A stretch of DNA of 64,000 nt, from NCBI GenBank assembly GCA_027886175.1, contig JAJNNQ010000129.1, positions 2,728,001 to 2,792,000 on the forward strand, in the 5' to 3' direction. The first letter of the stretch is position 1; every line of letters starts with the position of its first letter. The stretch is from Phylloscopus collybita. Taxonomy: Eukaryota > Chordata > Aves > Passeriformes > Phylloscopidae. Under the pieces are notes generated by a model, which searched no databases, had not been told where the DNA came from, and saw nothing but the letters and a program-made list of their open reading frames with translations. The position numbers and the translations under genes are program-made. Positions 11,656 through 24,900 of this stretch are shown piece by piece.

Positions 11656-12499
11656 AGAAAATCAGGGCTGGCTGAGGAAAGGGAACTGCCAGGAGGTGAT
11701 CTGGACAAAACATAAATACACAAAAGAAGAAGAGGCTTGTTCACAGAGGCTTAGAGGCCCTCTGTGCCATGTCACACTGCTCTGCACGTGAGCCGTGGTT
11801 CTGCTGTGCGGGGTTTCCAGGGCTGCCTGGCTGTTTGGGGCACAGCGGGCCCGCTGTTCCCCCCGTGCAGCCGCCGAGCGCTGGGCCCTGGGAGCTGTGC
11901 TCCTCTGGAGGCTGGCCTAAGCTAATTACAGGGCAGTGCCTGCCAGCTTCCAGCTTCTCCCCGTGATCTTTAACCAAGGGCACCGAGCAGAGGTAATGAG
12001 CCACAAACGCCTTGCTCCGCCAGCATCCTGGAGGCACTCCTGTTCTTCTGCCAGGGAGAGAGGGCCTTGCTTTGCCAGGCGCTGTGAGGGCAGGGGACAG
12101 GGTCCCCCCACCACCTCAAGAAGGACCCTCCAAGAGCTGCAGGCCGTGGGAGGTGTCAGCAGTAAGCTTCTTCCGTGTGCGGTGGCACGGCTCTCAGGGA
12201 GGAGATGTGCACTTGGCTTTGAGACCTGTGCTGAGCCGTGGGTTTTCCTTGTTGCTTGTCCAAGACTACTCGAAGCTGGAGGTAGTGTGGCATGGAAAAG
12301 CGAGGAGCAGCTGAGGCTGGGGAGCCAGCCACAGTGAGGGATGATAGGTCACCCCATGCTCCAGACAGCTTGAGCGTGAGCAGCGAGGGCACAGGTACCA
12401 AAACTCACTTCAAAGCGCACCCAGCCCAAATCGAAGGCCCTGTGGATAATGAATGAGGAGGACTGGGGCTTGGAGAAGGAGAAGAGGCTAGTGTGGTTT

Positions 12500-12720
12500 T
12501 CAATAGACTGGCTCAGTGCAGATTTGGCAGCTAATGAGGGTTTTTCTCTTTTTAATTTTGAGATAAATGGATGTATCGATTTGCAGTTGTCATAGCTAAT
12601 GGAGCAGCAACCAAAAGGCTATTTAAACCTCGCTGCTATTGTGTGGCACTCGGAAAGTCAAAAGAAGAGTGTGCATAAATAAATGGAACATGAAGTAAAC
12701 TGACCTTTAAAAACAATACT
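12500..12720. other. Repeat-free AT-rich block, candidate conserved non-coding element
   Basis: No repeat resemblance was seen. The block contains gctaatgag, gatgtatcgatttgc, catagctaatgg, ctatttaaacc and gcataaataaatgg, which are homeodomain- and MEF2-like cores. The look is that of conserved enhancers in amniote introns, but without an alignment this is only a suggestion. Confidence 0.25.
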
Positions 12721-13743
12721 GCCTCTAAATACCCGTCCTGGTGTTTTACGTGGTCCGCTCGGTGTGAGAATGGGAATTTATTTGGGCACGGGCTGCAGAC
12801 TGCGATCACTCCGCGGCGTGGGGAGGGAGGGAGGGGATGCACCACTGCAGCTCCGAATGCCCAGGCCGGGACTGCTGGAGTGGCACCGATCCTCGGTGCT
12901 TGCTGTGTGCTGATCTCATCCCTGGAATAGCTGCCGGGGGGCCGGGAGAGGGATATTGCTCCAGCGTAATCGTCCGTCCCGTCTGGGCAAGGGCGCCCCG
13001 TGCTCTGCTTGTCAAAAGGCAGCGAGGCGGGGCGGGCGCTCTCAAGTCTGCAAAGAAAAGGGGAATCCTGCTAGAATTGGCAACTTAATTCACCAAGCTG
13101 GCCTCGACAGAGCTCATTAAGTTCCCGTGTATTCATTTCAGGCTAATGGCTGTCATGCTGGCTGCTGTTTGATTTGCTGTAATAGACTTTTATGGCTTTC
13201 CAGTTCGCGAGGACGTGTGTGCCCGTGGCTGTGCCCCGTGGTGCTGCTGTAGTACATTAGTTAGCTGCTCATGTGCTCGCTACTCTGACCTTCAGGGTTT
13301 GTTCCCCTCTTGGCTGCATCCCTTGCACTTCATCTCCTGCTCACAGCCTCTTTTCTACCCCCCTCACCCAACCCCAAGGCACCACGTTTCTGGGAGTCTC
13401 AGGGTTTTGGCTTTTAAACAAGGAGAGATCTATTGCCAAGCCTGTGTGGCAGGCTGTGGTGGCCATGCCTCAGTTTCTGGCAAGTCCAATCTGCTTTATC
13501 TAATCTTTTTTCCGTTTGGCTGGATCCGTAGGGAACTCAGAGTTCTTGGATGGTTGCGGTTCAATGCTTTTAGGTGAAGCAAGCACATGGAGAGGAGCCA
13601 AGCCCCTGCTCATGGTGCCTGGTGTGATGGGGACATCAGGGCGGACTGTTCCCCCTGGGTGCCTGCTGGGCTTTCTGTCCCAGTCCCAAGCAGGAAAACT
13701 CCTGGGGCTTCCACACGGCTTTCCATTCGCCTTTAGCTCCTGG

Positions 13744-13866
13744 GGCAGTGGTGGAGTCACCATCCCTGGAGAGGATGTGGCACCCGGGGACATGGGTTAC
13801 TGGTGGCCTTGGCAGTGCTGGGGGAATGGTTGGACTCGATCCTAGAGGGCTTTTCCAACCTAAATT
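13744..13866 (+). mobile_element. CR1 LINE 3' end, sense orientation
   Basis: ggagtcaccatccctgga, gtggccttggcagtgctggg, ggttggactcgat and cttttccaacctaaat follow the sense CR1 3' terminal order. Confidence 0.88.
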
Positions 13867-14194
13867 GTACTATGAGTACCATTAATACTAATTAACTGAA
13901 ACTAACTTCACATCTAGTACCTCCTTGGGAAAAGTTGTTTTCTCCTGTAAGCCCCCAACATCCTGAGCTTGCCGATCAAGTTCAAGCCATCCGTGGCCTT
14001 GGAGCCTCAGCAGTTCTGATGTGCTGGCAGAAAGGTCATCTCATTGTTGGTTTCTTTGCTGAATGTTCCCTCAGGAGGTTTCCATTGGAGTTTTCTCTCC
14101 TTTTGTGCTCCCCCCACCTCATCCCTTCTGTTACATTTATAACACACTGAGTGATTTGTGAAGTAAAGTGTGCTACATCTTGAGGTTACACATC

Positions 14195-14338
14195 CCCAGC
14201 CCTGGAAGTGTTCAGGGACAGGGTTGGATGGAGCTCTGAGCAGCCTGGTCTAGTGGAAGGTGTCTGTGGCAGGGGGTTGGAGCTAGCTGGTCTTTAATGT
14301 ACCTTCCAACCCCCAAACCATTCCATGATCCTATGATC
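14195..14338 (+). mobile_element. CR1 LINE 3' end, sense orientation
   Basis: ccctggaagtgttcaggg, gagcagcctggtctagtgg, cagggggttggagctag and ccaaaccattccatgatcc, ending in the ctatgatc terminal repeat, match the CR1 sense tail. Confidence 0.92.
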
Positions 14339-14939
14339 TTCCAGCAAAAAGCTCGGCACTGGGCCAGAGGTTGCAATTCAGCACCTGAGTCATTCATGAA
14401 ACCACAGCTGCACCACAAGAGAAGTACCTTCACAGGGACGCAGGAATTAGAGCTCTGCTTTCAAATTGGTAACCACAGCCCTCTGCCTTGGGAATGTGCT
14501 CCTCTCGTCCTGAATTCAAGCAAGCAGGGCTGTGGGAAAGGAGTTTAAAAATGGAAAGGAAAGTTTCGGGTCTGCACACAGCAGTGTTGAGGCGACCACG
14601 GTCCAGCTTGCAGGTGTCTTATCTCCTGAGAGACAGCCCTGATTTGCCAATTTATTTTAATTGGGGGACAGGCGGGCACTCGCCATCAGCAGCAGTCCCT
14701 TCTGCTCGGGGAGCAGCCTTTGGGACTCAGCCTTCACAAGCTGCTGGGCACCATTTCCATCCTTAATTCGGGGGCGTAGCTGAAATCGTGGCTTTTATGG
14801 TACCTTTTTCTTAATTGTGCAGAAAAGTATTTGGCGGGGAAGGAGGAGGGGAGGGAGGGGGGCGTCACTGCCCCGTCCCTGGAACCAGGCCGTGCTGCTC
14901 AGTGAGCAGGGACAGGGAGGAGCAGAGAAAGGCCCCAAA

Positions 14940-15080
14940 GCCCTTGCTGTAATTAAAATTATTATTTTGCTTTAAGGGTAATAATGTCAGTAATTACATC
15001 AGTTTCCCTGCCATCCTGCCCGAGAGTCTTCAGGGGCTCGTATAATTCTATTGCCATGGCTCGAGGCCTGATGCTGCGCA
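14940..15080. other. Repeat-free block, candidate conserved non-coding element
   Basis: A run of homeodomain-like cores (taattaaaattatt, agtaattacatc, cgtataattc) beside CpG-containing unique sequence. There is no repeat resemblance or open frame of note. Regulatory function is inferred from composition alone. Confidence 0.22.
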
Positions 15081-15496
15081 TACGAAGCAGCTGCCACGAG
15101 CTGAGCTCCCCTCAGCTGCTTTAGCCAGTCCCTTGCACGCTCCCAGACACCTTCTGGGGCTTTTTTTCCTCCACTCCTTTAAACAAGGAGCCTTTACAGT
15201 GGAGGTGATGATAACAGAGCTGATAAGGGACGCATTCCGACTTCATTGCAAAAATGGTCTGTAATCATTGCTGGCTGCTTTCCTTCCTCGTTCCTTTTTT
15301 GTTTGTTCGTTTCCTTCACTCATTGTTTTCCTTCTCTCCTTACCCTTACGTTTCCACGTGGAGTTTAGAAATAATTTACAGTGAATAACTTATCCCCCCA
15401 AATCCACTCATCCCTTCCATTAGCTGCCTTTGAGCATGCAAAATTTGCAGGTGTCCTGAACTTCTCCCCAGCAAATTGGATGCAGTTTGAAAAATG

Positions 15497-15499
15497 AAT

Positions 15500-15530
<31 letters not shown>

Positions 15531-15534
15531 TTTG
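15497..15534 (+). repeat. (TTTA)n microsatellite
   Basis: About nine perfect copies of the tetranucleotide TTTA, ending before gggttg. Confidence 0.97.
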
Positions 15535-16107
15535 GGTTGTTTTGTTTGTAAAACTTCCTGGAAAGACAGCAAGCAGTTTAGTGAGTTATTGAAGCGGTGT
15601 TCATTAAGCACTGTTGGACAGAAAAGCTGGCTCTCCTTCCTGGGTAGAGCAAGCACTTCCATCTCCCCTCCATCCTGACGATCCTGGCATCCCACTGCCA
15701 TGCCCAGTGCTGGTGATTTCACCTCCAGTGCCTGTGGGACAAACAGGAAGTGGGGATTTGACTGGTGTCTGCTGTAGCAAGAGGGTCTCTGTTGCAGAGA
15801 CACTTCCCAGACTTCCTGCACATCCTCAGTTTTAATCGTCTTTCTTGTTGCTTTCCACGTGCAAACAAAACATAAATGGGCTGGGAAGTGCAGGCCCTGT
15901 CCTGGGCTTTCCCTCTGGCTTTGGGATGCTGGCGGTGTCTTCAGGCAAGAGCTTGGATGCACAGCAGGCACCAGCTGTCATCTTTTCCCTGCTTTTTTTC
16001 CACCAGGACTGGAGAAAAGAATTTAAACGAGACAGACTGCAGTGCATTGAGTAAAACATGGGGTTTGAAGGGGTTTGCACAGCTGACATTGTCGATGTCA
16101 GAAGCCT

Positions 16108-16292
16108 AGACTGGTTTGGGTTGGAAAGAATATTTAAAGGTCATTTAGTCCATCACCTTTTCATGGGCAAGGACAATTTCCACTGTCCCAGGTTGCTCCA
16201 AGCCTTGTCCAGCCTGGCCTTGAACGCTTCCAGGGATGGGTCAGTCACAGCTTTCCTGGGCAGCCTGTGCCAGGCCCTCCCCACCCTCTCTT
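16108..16292 (-). mobile_element. CR1 LINE 3' fragment
   Basis: Antisense CR1 order: ctggtttgggttggaaag, tcatttagtcc, catgggcaaggacaat, caggttgctccaagcc, tggccttgaacgcttcc and gggcagcctgtgccagg. Confidence 0.92.
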
Positions 16293-17989
16293 TAAATAGC
16301 TGTTTCCTTTGAAGGTGTCACCAAGTGGGTGCTCAGGCCCGGAACATCCTCCACTCCAAAGGTCATCTGTGTGCAAGTTTTTGATGTTGCTGCTGCTGTG
16401 TTTGCTGTGATGCCAGAGGGTCTGAAGTGACATCTTAGGGAGAAAAGAAAGTGTCCCCTGTCCCTTGTCTGGATTCACCAGTGAGCAGGAGACCTTGGTC
16501 CTTTAATACACGTGACCGAGGAGTGAAATGAGAGATGCAACAGAAACTTACTGGGGCGGAAAACTCCAAATGGCGTGGAAGTAATGTGTAAAGTGTCCTG
16601 GAGATAACAGTCATTTCCACCAGGCAAAACTTGGGCTCCTTCTGGAAGGGTACTGCAGCAAAGGAAGGAGGCAGGGAGGGGGGTGCAGCCTGAAAATTAG
16701 GAATAGTTGTGCTGTCCTGGCCAGCGTAGTGCTGGGCAGGACGAGGGGGACGGGGAAAACAGCAGATTTTGACCAGAAAGGGGAGCCAGTGTGGGAAGCA
16801 AGGAATTTGGTGCCTCCGTGGAGGAGCTGTCATGCTGGGAAATTAGGAAATTATCTTGAGGGAGAAGAAGGGAAAGTGTACAGCAGCGTTCTCTGAGTGA
16901 TGAGAAGACGGCAAAGAGGGGGAAGGTAACCTGGACAAATCAGTAATCATTCCCCATGGAAGAAATGGGAAAAAGGAAAAACATCCTCACCCCCCGAGCT
17001 CCTTCATATGGGTGTCTGCTGATTTTAGAGCTCTGGTGGGTCTGTCCCAGTGGCATCCCTGAGGTCAGGACAGTATCTGAGCTTAAAGTGGCTGATGCCA
17101 GATGCTGGGGGCTCCTCAGGATCCAGCTGGCAGTGGGTTGCTCAGACCAGGCAAGTTCCTCTGGAGCAGAAACAGTGGCTTGTGGTCCCACAGCACTTTC
17201 TGCTGCTGCAGCAGCTCAGGCCTGGGCTGGAAGGTCTCTTTTCCAGGGGACATTCCAGCCCAGCCCTTCCAGTGTAATTACACTTACACATCTGGGCAGC
17301 AGATGGCTTCAAGGTCTCTCCCATGTCCCCGGCAGGAGGAAGGGCTCTGTGCTGCCAGGGACAGAGAGGTGAGGAGGGAGTGAATGTGACCTGCTGGCAA
17401 TTAGTTTTGTTTTATCTCCCTTTCCTCTGGTTACCATCTTCTTCCAGAAGCCTGGGATGTAACTTATTATCTCATGCCAGTCAGCAAAAGCTGCATCCTC
17501 TCCCCTCACATCCCTGTTCTGTTTACCTGCCTCTCCATGCTTCACCTTTGGAGTCATCAGCAGGGGTGCCTGGATGTAGGAATGGTTTTTAACTCCTTCA
17601 GGTAGTGAGTGGCAACTGCTCTGTGCCAAGAAGCAAAAAACCCATCACTGAAAAGATATTTAACATTTTTCACTCACATAATCGTGCAGTTTGTGGGTCC
17701 AGGCTCCCTTTTTTGTCACAGCACCTAAATTAAGGGATGATTAAGGTCATGCTGAAAGGCCCTGTCTGAGGGACGCTGAAATTTTAGGGTCCTTTTCACC
17801 TGCAATAACCAAGATCAGCAGGAGATCTGTGAGGTGGGCACACATTACCATCCTCACTCCGTGAAGCATGGGAATGTGAAGCTGCAGCTGGCACAAGAGG
17901 CACTTTTTTCGATAAAACCACCATTTTTAATTAAGATGGAAATATTTAGGGAAAATGTTGCCATTTTGACAGCAAAGCTGGGGAGAAAT

Positions 17990-18350
17990 AGCATTTCAAA
18001 AGAACCATAAAAATCGCTCTTGCAATAGATTCATTCCAATTTCTTCTTGAGAATTGCATTTTGTGTTTTATTAGTTTGTAATGTGTCAGTGACAGTCATG
18101 TATATTAAGCTTTCTACTGCTGGTCAAACTTTGTGGTAAAATAATAGACTAAATCAGCCTCTCTATAAGTTTTTTAAATATTTATGTGTGAACTGAACTG
18201 TTTGTATGGGTTTCAAACTGTTTTCATTACAAATGGAGGGAATTTGATCTAAGCAGAAGTTTCAATCAAAATTAGGGGCCATTACTTAATTTCAACCATT
18301 AATTGCTGTGGGAACTTAAAATGTGGATGATTTATTTTGTTAGTGCAAAT
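17990..18350. other. AT-rich unique block, candidate conserved non-coding element
   Basis: About 350 bp of repeat-free AT-rich DNA with aagcttt, tgtcagtgacagtca and several aaataa/taatta cores. There are no coding features. It could be regulatory or simply neutral AT-rich sequence. Confidence 0.22.
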
Positions 18351-19469
18351 AATGGAGAGAGCAGGGAAGGTGAATGGAGGGTTCAAGGCAATTTTGGTTC
18401 GAGGAAGAAAATGGGGAGCTTTTAGTTTTGGAGATCTGTGAAACGTATTTATTTGTTTTTCTGAGACAGGATGCAAACCCGGTGTGGGTGAAAAAGGAGA
18501 GGTGGTCACAGCTGTCACCTTGTGTAGGATGATGGTTGCTTGTCCCTCTTTTTCCCAGAGATTGAGCTCATTCCATGTGGTCAAGGGGTTTTGCTGGGGT
18601 GCCAGGGAGGTGTGTTTGGCCGCAGCTCTGAGCTCAGGTTGTACCAACAACCCCCTTGTTTCTCAAACCTTGGCTTTCATCGTGGTGATAGGTTACTTCC
18701 TTAGGCTCGTCCTGCAATTGTAACTCAAACTGGAAAGGGTAGTGGGAAGGAGGGAAGGGAGAAGAGGAGGTATGAGTGAAGTCAGCAACCTCCTGCCCAG
18801 CCTGTGTGTGATTAATCTCAGTCACTCACACGTGTTTGGAGGCACCTCCTGACCTGGAGTCCAGCGGGTTGTGCCAGGATGGCCACCAACATCACCTTCA
18901 AACTGGTGTTTAAGGAGGAGAAAAAGGAGTTTGTGACTGATAGGCTGACGTGCTCATCCAAGGGATGCTTTTTTAGCACTCCTCCATTCATTACCATCAG
19001 TGGAAGATGATCTTTCCCTAATTAGTAAATCTTTATTTAGAGGTAAGTTGAGAGCGTGGTTTTCCAAGCCGTGGAAAAAGAGGGATCTACCTGTGCTCCT
19101 TCCCATAACCAGAGCTGGGTGAAAACCCTGAAAGGGGAACAGTTCTTACTGCCTGTGTGGTTTAGATGACCCCGAATCTCCCTGGGTCAGGAGCTGCTGC
19201 ACCAGTGCTTGGAAAAGCACTTTATTAAATGCGCTGGAAATGCGCAGCCAGATGTGTGTTTGAAGATTCCTCAGCCCCCCGGGAGAAAACGCTCCGGGAT
19301 GTGCTGCCCATGCCTTGCCTTTGAGGGAGCTGAGAGGGAAATAGCAGGACAAGTGCATGGTTTGTTTTCCTGTCTGTAACTCACGCCTGTGGGGAAAGAA
19401 ATTCTGCAAAGAGGCTGTGCCTGCTGGTGTGAGCCCCACGAGGGTGGTGGCACTGCAAGTCACCCAGTT

Positions 19470-19522
19470 CCTGCAGTCAGCAGGGAAATTACACCCCAGT
19501 CCTTGCAGTCAGCAGGGAAATG
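19470..19522 (+). repeat. Short tandem duplication
   Basis: The segment tgcagtcagcagggaaat occurs twice about 34 bp apart, with partly similar flanks (cccagt). It is a small local duplication. Confidence 0.75.
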
Positions 19523-20457
19523 GGTGCTGGGGAGAAAGGCCAGGAGCTGTGCAGATGGGGACGTCTCTGCCCTGTGGGACACAGTCATGGTATTGCCTCT
19601 GAGAGCACCTGCAAGGTCCTGCTGGGGCCTGAGCAGTGCTGGGAGCCTGGATCTGCCGCCAGTGGTAGGGATCACCACCAGCCCTGTGTTCCATCTTGTC
19701 ACAGGGCTTCACTGCAAGGCTTTCCCTTGGTGACCTCCTTTCTGAGGGGCTCGAGCCCACGACCTGCCCTGTGGAGGCCCAGGGGCTTATCCCTGAGGCA
19801 GCCGTGCCTCCACCCTGGAGGGACCGAGGCAAATAGGGAAGGATCCCCTTTTAGGTCAGGGTGAGGAAAACCTCCCTCCCATGGGCCTTTGCAGCCACGT
19901 GTTAATATTTCTTGGGTTTCCTTGTTTCATTGGTTTGTTAAGTTTCTGTCACCCTGTTGACATTGTGCACCCCTCCTGGAATGTTCCTCCTTCCCTTGGA
20001 GCCCACTGGGTTATTTTTGCCGCAGTGCCACACCCCTGTGCTCCTGTGTCTGGAGGAGGGCAGCTCTCCTCTGGCAGGCAGCAAACCCATTTCTCACCTG
20101 GCTGTAGGAGCGCTTCGCCACCTTCATTTCTCGCAGTAGCACCTCTGAAACAGAGTGTGGGTGTCTGCACTGCGCTGTCTGAGGGGTGGGTGGTGTTTGG
20201 TGGCCCAGATACTGGCACCTAACACCAAGGAGCGTGATCCCCACGTGTCCGGGGTTTGGGGCTTGGGAGAGGCAAGCAGAGGCTGGAAGAAGAGCATGGA
20301 GGAACCGTGTAAATGGTGGATGGTGAGGAGAGGAGAAGGCAGCCTCGAGGAGATCTTTGGGAAAGGCAGGCAGCAGGGACAGGGGAGCAGAGCCTCACCT
20401 CCCTTCTGCACGTTCGAGCTTGAGGCTGGGCTGCGGCGGGCAGGCTTTATTTTTGGC

Positions 20458-20472
20458 GGGGGGGGGGGGGGG
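20458..20472 (+). repeat. Poly-G run (15 G)
   Basis: Fifteen consecutive G residues follow atttttggc. Such runs are prone to sequencing error and can form G-quadruplex-like structures. Confidence 0.85.
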
Positions 20473-21748
20473 CGGCCTGCTTAAAAAGCCTCACCGGAGC
20501 GTTATGGAATCGGAATGTGAAGGGTAATTGAGCTGAAAGCCATTCTCCTCCCGCAGCCTGCACGGCGGGACCCGCTCCCGCGCCCTGGAATGCCAGCCTT
20601 GGGATCCCACTGCAAGAGCAGGAGGTGGGGGTGCAGCCCCTGGGCTGGGTCCCCTCCCTGGGCAGGAGGTGGGCACTGAACATCCAACTCAACCAGAGTT
20701 GCAGAGGAGAAGCCACACTAGGCAGAGATGCAGTGGAAGCTTTTTCTTTTTTTACAGAAAGAGGTTCCTGAGCTGCAAATCTCCTTCCTTGCAGGCATTG
20801 GTCTGCTCTCCCTGAAGCTCAGGTGCCATCACCCCATGTCCTTCTGTGGTCACACCTTTTGACTGTCCCCCTTCCCCACTCTGAGCAGTCCTGTGCTTTC
20901 TCTCTGTGGAGCCCATTAAGAAAATGCCACCCACACGCAGAGAGATGCTCCAGAGCACTCTCTGGCACGGCCAAATGGCTGGGCATTTGGAATGACCAGA
21001 AGCAGATAAATAAAAACTCTAACAAAGAGAGGAGTGTGGCTAGTCAAAAGTGGATGTAACCATTAAACACTCAAGTGAGGTTTTAGTCGCTGTCCCTTGT
21101 CTCTCTAGTCCTGGGAGTTTGTGGACGGGGACAGGGCTTGAAGAGCTGCTGGTGCAGCCCCAAGGAGGGGATTAGAGAAGACCCCCTCAGTTTGGAGCCC
21201 AGCACAGCAGTGGTGTGAGATGCTCAGCCCAGTTGTGTACCCTGTCCTCTGTTATTGATTGCTGAACAGGCACAGTTAAGTGCCTCTCATTAATATTTGT
21301 TTTGGTCTTTTCCCTGAATTTTGATGAGTGGAGGAGATGCTGCTTATCTCTCTCCTGCAGGTTTTCTTTCTAGAGGATTCCTCTGGCTGGTGACAAACCT
21401 GGGCTCCGTAGCCCTCAGGATGAGGGATGAGTTAGTGGCTGACACAAAATCTTGGGAACTCTGCAGAAAGAAAGCAAGGAGGCAAAATTAACACAAAATT
21501 AAGAGGTAAAAACGCTCTGCTCACCTCGTCCAGATGAAATATTGAATTCCAGGCTCACCTGTGTTTGCAAATGTCTTACAAGGGACTTTTTGGGCACATA
21601 GGTTGTGCTGGCTGAACTTTGAAATGGATGAGTAAGTAGGAATGTTGGGATGTGGAGCAGGCAGCCAGGGACTGCTGCTCAGTCATCAGTGCTCAGTAGC
21701 TGGTTTTGAGGTTTCAGACTGAGAGCAGGGGCTGTGGGAGTGGACATG

Positions 21749-21926
21749 TTCATAGGTTGGGTTGGAAGGGACCTTAAGGCTCATCTTGTTCCAACCCCCT
21801 GCCATGGGCAGGGGCACCTTCCACTATCCCAGGCTGCTCCAAACTCTGTCCAGCCTGGTCTTGGATGCTTGGACAGGGATCCAGAGGCAGCCACAGCTAC
21901 TCTGGGCAGGCTGTTCCACTGCCTCT
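21749..21926 (-). mobile_element. CR1 LINE 3' fragment
   Basis: Antisense CR1 order: cataggttgggttggaag, ggaccttaaggctcatc, ccaaccccctgccatggg, caccttccactatcccag, gtccagcctggtcttgg and ctgggcaggctgttccac. Confidence 0.94.
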
Positions 21927-24900
21927 GCCTTTTGAGGTGGTCTGTGTTCTTCCTTCTCTTCTGTCCCTAACCCTGCTGTCTCTCCCTTCACTTTCTCTCC
22001 CCTTTTCCCAGGCAGCACACGATGGCCACGTGGACCTGAGTTGTTGGGTCATGACCAGTTTTTCTCATCCACTCAGACATGAAAGGGATTTCTGAAACTC
22101 GCTTAAATAGGGCAAAGCACTTTTTCTTCCTGCCTTGTATAATAATGCCTTGTTTGTTAGGCTTGACTTGGCTGCGGCTGGCCCACCCAAAGCCATTGAA
22201 ATGATTCTGAGCAGCAGCTTCTGCCTGCTCAGGTTGTGCTCCCAGGCACTTTAGGTGCAGCTCCTGAAATGAAAGATTTCTGGTGTGCCCAAAGGCAGTG
22301 AAGAGAGCTTTTTTAATATGGTTGCTTCTCCAGCTTTTCAACAGAGAGTTGGGTTCAGGTTCTGCTCTGAAGCGATATTGGAGTCCATGGAGCATGAGAA
22401 ACTGCATTTGTTTGTGGATTACAAATGAAGACCTGTCAAAAACCTTTTTAAGCAGTGACAGAAGTTTTCTTTTTCATGACACATTTAACTTTTGAAGGCT
22501 TTGCCTCCCAAGGAAGCCTAGCTCTTCTCTCTCTCCTGTTCTGTGAGTTTGGAAAAAGATGGCTGGCAAAAGCTGCTCTTCTCTTTTTCAGTCTGCCTCC
22601 CCATCTGTTTGGTGGAGTGTTGGATCCTCCTGGGGTGCTCCTGCTTCTGGAAAATGGTGTGGCCAGGAGTGAAGGGGGTGGCAACACTGGGGGGGAGGGG
22701 GAGTGGGACACAGAGCCCTCCTCGTGCTTGAACCGGGTGCTTCACCAGCTTCTTGTGGGCAAAGGGCACAGGTTATTCCCATCAATTTGGTGTCAGGAGA
22801 TGTCCTGCAAAGGATAAATGTGTTTATAGTATTTCTGTCCTTTTGTTGTAAGAGGTAGGACACCATTCCTGGACACGGGAGTTTGCTAAAAGAGTGTCAC
22901 ATTGGCTCTTCATCACCATGTTTGGCGTTGCAGCCCCATCCTGAGGTGCAGGTGGTGTGTGAAACACAGTGTTGCTCCTTGCTGTCTGCTGCAACTCAGC
23001 CTTTTACTCAGTGCAGGCTCTGGACAGGCACTGGGAAGCTGGTGTCAGACACCATCCCTTGTTTTGTGTGCTCCCAGATACGTCCATGGCTTCCATCTGA
23101 GCATCTGAAACATCTTCCTGGCAGTGGGCTCAGAAATACGATGTGGCCGGGCACGTGCAGAACAAAAAAGGGGTTGTCAGAACTGATGGGTTGTCTTAAA
23201 GCTTTTGTGGGGAAGGTAAGCACTTGTCACAGCCAGTGTTTTTGTATAAGCTCAGGAATGTGAGCTCTCCCCTGTCCATCCAGGAGGATGGGGGATGCCA
23301 GGAAATGGGCTGGTGGGTGTCAGCCTTGATGCAGAGAGGTCTCCTCTGGTTCAGGTCCTTCTGCACCAGCCTTGTGGGGAGGATTCACAAGGATTTTCCT
23401 CCCATTTGTGGGCACAGGTGGTGTCGTGGCCTCAGTGGGACTGGTTGGTATCAGAAACCCAAAGAGCTGCCAGGTGCCCTGGCAGGGGCTGAGGAGGAGG
23501 AGCAGGCAGGAGAGGAGCAAATAGAGGGAGCTGCATGGCTTTTGTGAAAATAAATCTGCTTGCAAGGACCAAAGGACCTCCCTTGGAGAGGAAGAGAAGC
23601 ATGCTCCTGAGTGTTTGGGGGGGATTTTAGCAATCCAGTGGGAGTCCTTGGTAGTGCTGACACAGGGTGGTTCCCTGGAGCTCCCAGACGGTCTGAGACA
23701 GGGAGGTTTTAATTAACTCATTCTTCTCACATCTAAAGTTTATTTATTTCCATTTACTTAGACATCTGCTTTTCCGCCTCCTTTTTCCTTGGGCAAGGGG
23801 TGGGCATCCCTTGGCTCTGGAGTTGGGGGAGCTGCTCCTGCTGCCGACCCACCACCTGCCACCAGGGCAGGGAGGGTTTAGCATGCCCAGGGCTGCTGGG
23901 GTGCCCCAGGGCAGCATTTCTGCTCAGCTGCAGCTTGTGGAGGTGCAGGAAGGATGCCCTGGTGTGTTTTGCTCTGGGGGGTGGAGAGGCAGCACCGACT
24001 GCTGGTTTCCGTCCTCCAGAGGCTGAGAACAGCTGCTCATGGCCAGCACCATGGAGCTGTCCCTGCTTTAAAAACTGCCCCTTTGCCTGTTTTTTTCCCC
24101 GAGTTCCTTTGATCCTGATTGCCAGATTACTAGCAGAGTAGATCTTGCTTATTTCCAGCTTGGCATTTTCCTGCTGTGTGTCCCTTCCAATGCTGTGCTC
24201 CCACAAAATGGTCAGGCTGCATGAGAACCCCTGGGGTCCTGTAGACCACAGACCTGACCCACTGCCTCAGAGCCTGTTCCTTGTAGGTCATATCATATTC
24301 TCTGCCCTCGTGGTGAGTGCAAGATACCAAATATTTCCCCTCCATTCTTCCTTGCCCTGTTTTTTCCAGCAGGGATTTCTCTCACCAAGCTTGTTGTGGG
24401 CCACACATTTCGAGTTGGCACACTGAAAGTGATTTCATTTAATACATCTTTTATCAGGGTTGATTTTCTATTGCTTTTTCCCTTTGGGTGTGCTTGGGGG
24501 AATTTATTCTTTGTAACAGGTTTATTCCAGTGTCAGGTATTGGTTCTAAAAGGCTGGGGAGGGGGGGGGCTTTGATTTGTTGCATGGAAAATGCATTTGG
24601 CTTCTGTTCCCTTCCTTGAATTGGGAAAGAGGAAGGGATAGAGGGATGGAAAAAAGGAGGAAACTGAAACTTCTGCCTGCTTAGGAGCAGGTTTCTCACC
24701 CTGTGTGTCTGTGTAACACTCGCTTTGTCTTTGACTGTCACCAAGGTTGGGTCCCACAGGAAGCTGATGCAGAGAAGGTGCCAGACTTCTCCTTGGATAT
24801 TTCAGGTGGCACATCCCTAATCCTTGCAGGTAGCCCATGGGGCACAGTCTTCCACCTGCAGGGAAGGTCTGCTGGCTGACGTTTCTGTTCCTGGTGGAGC

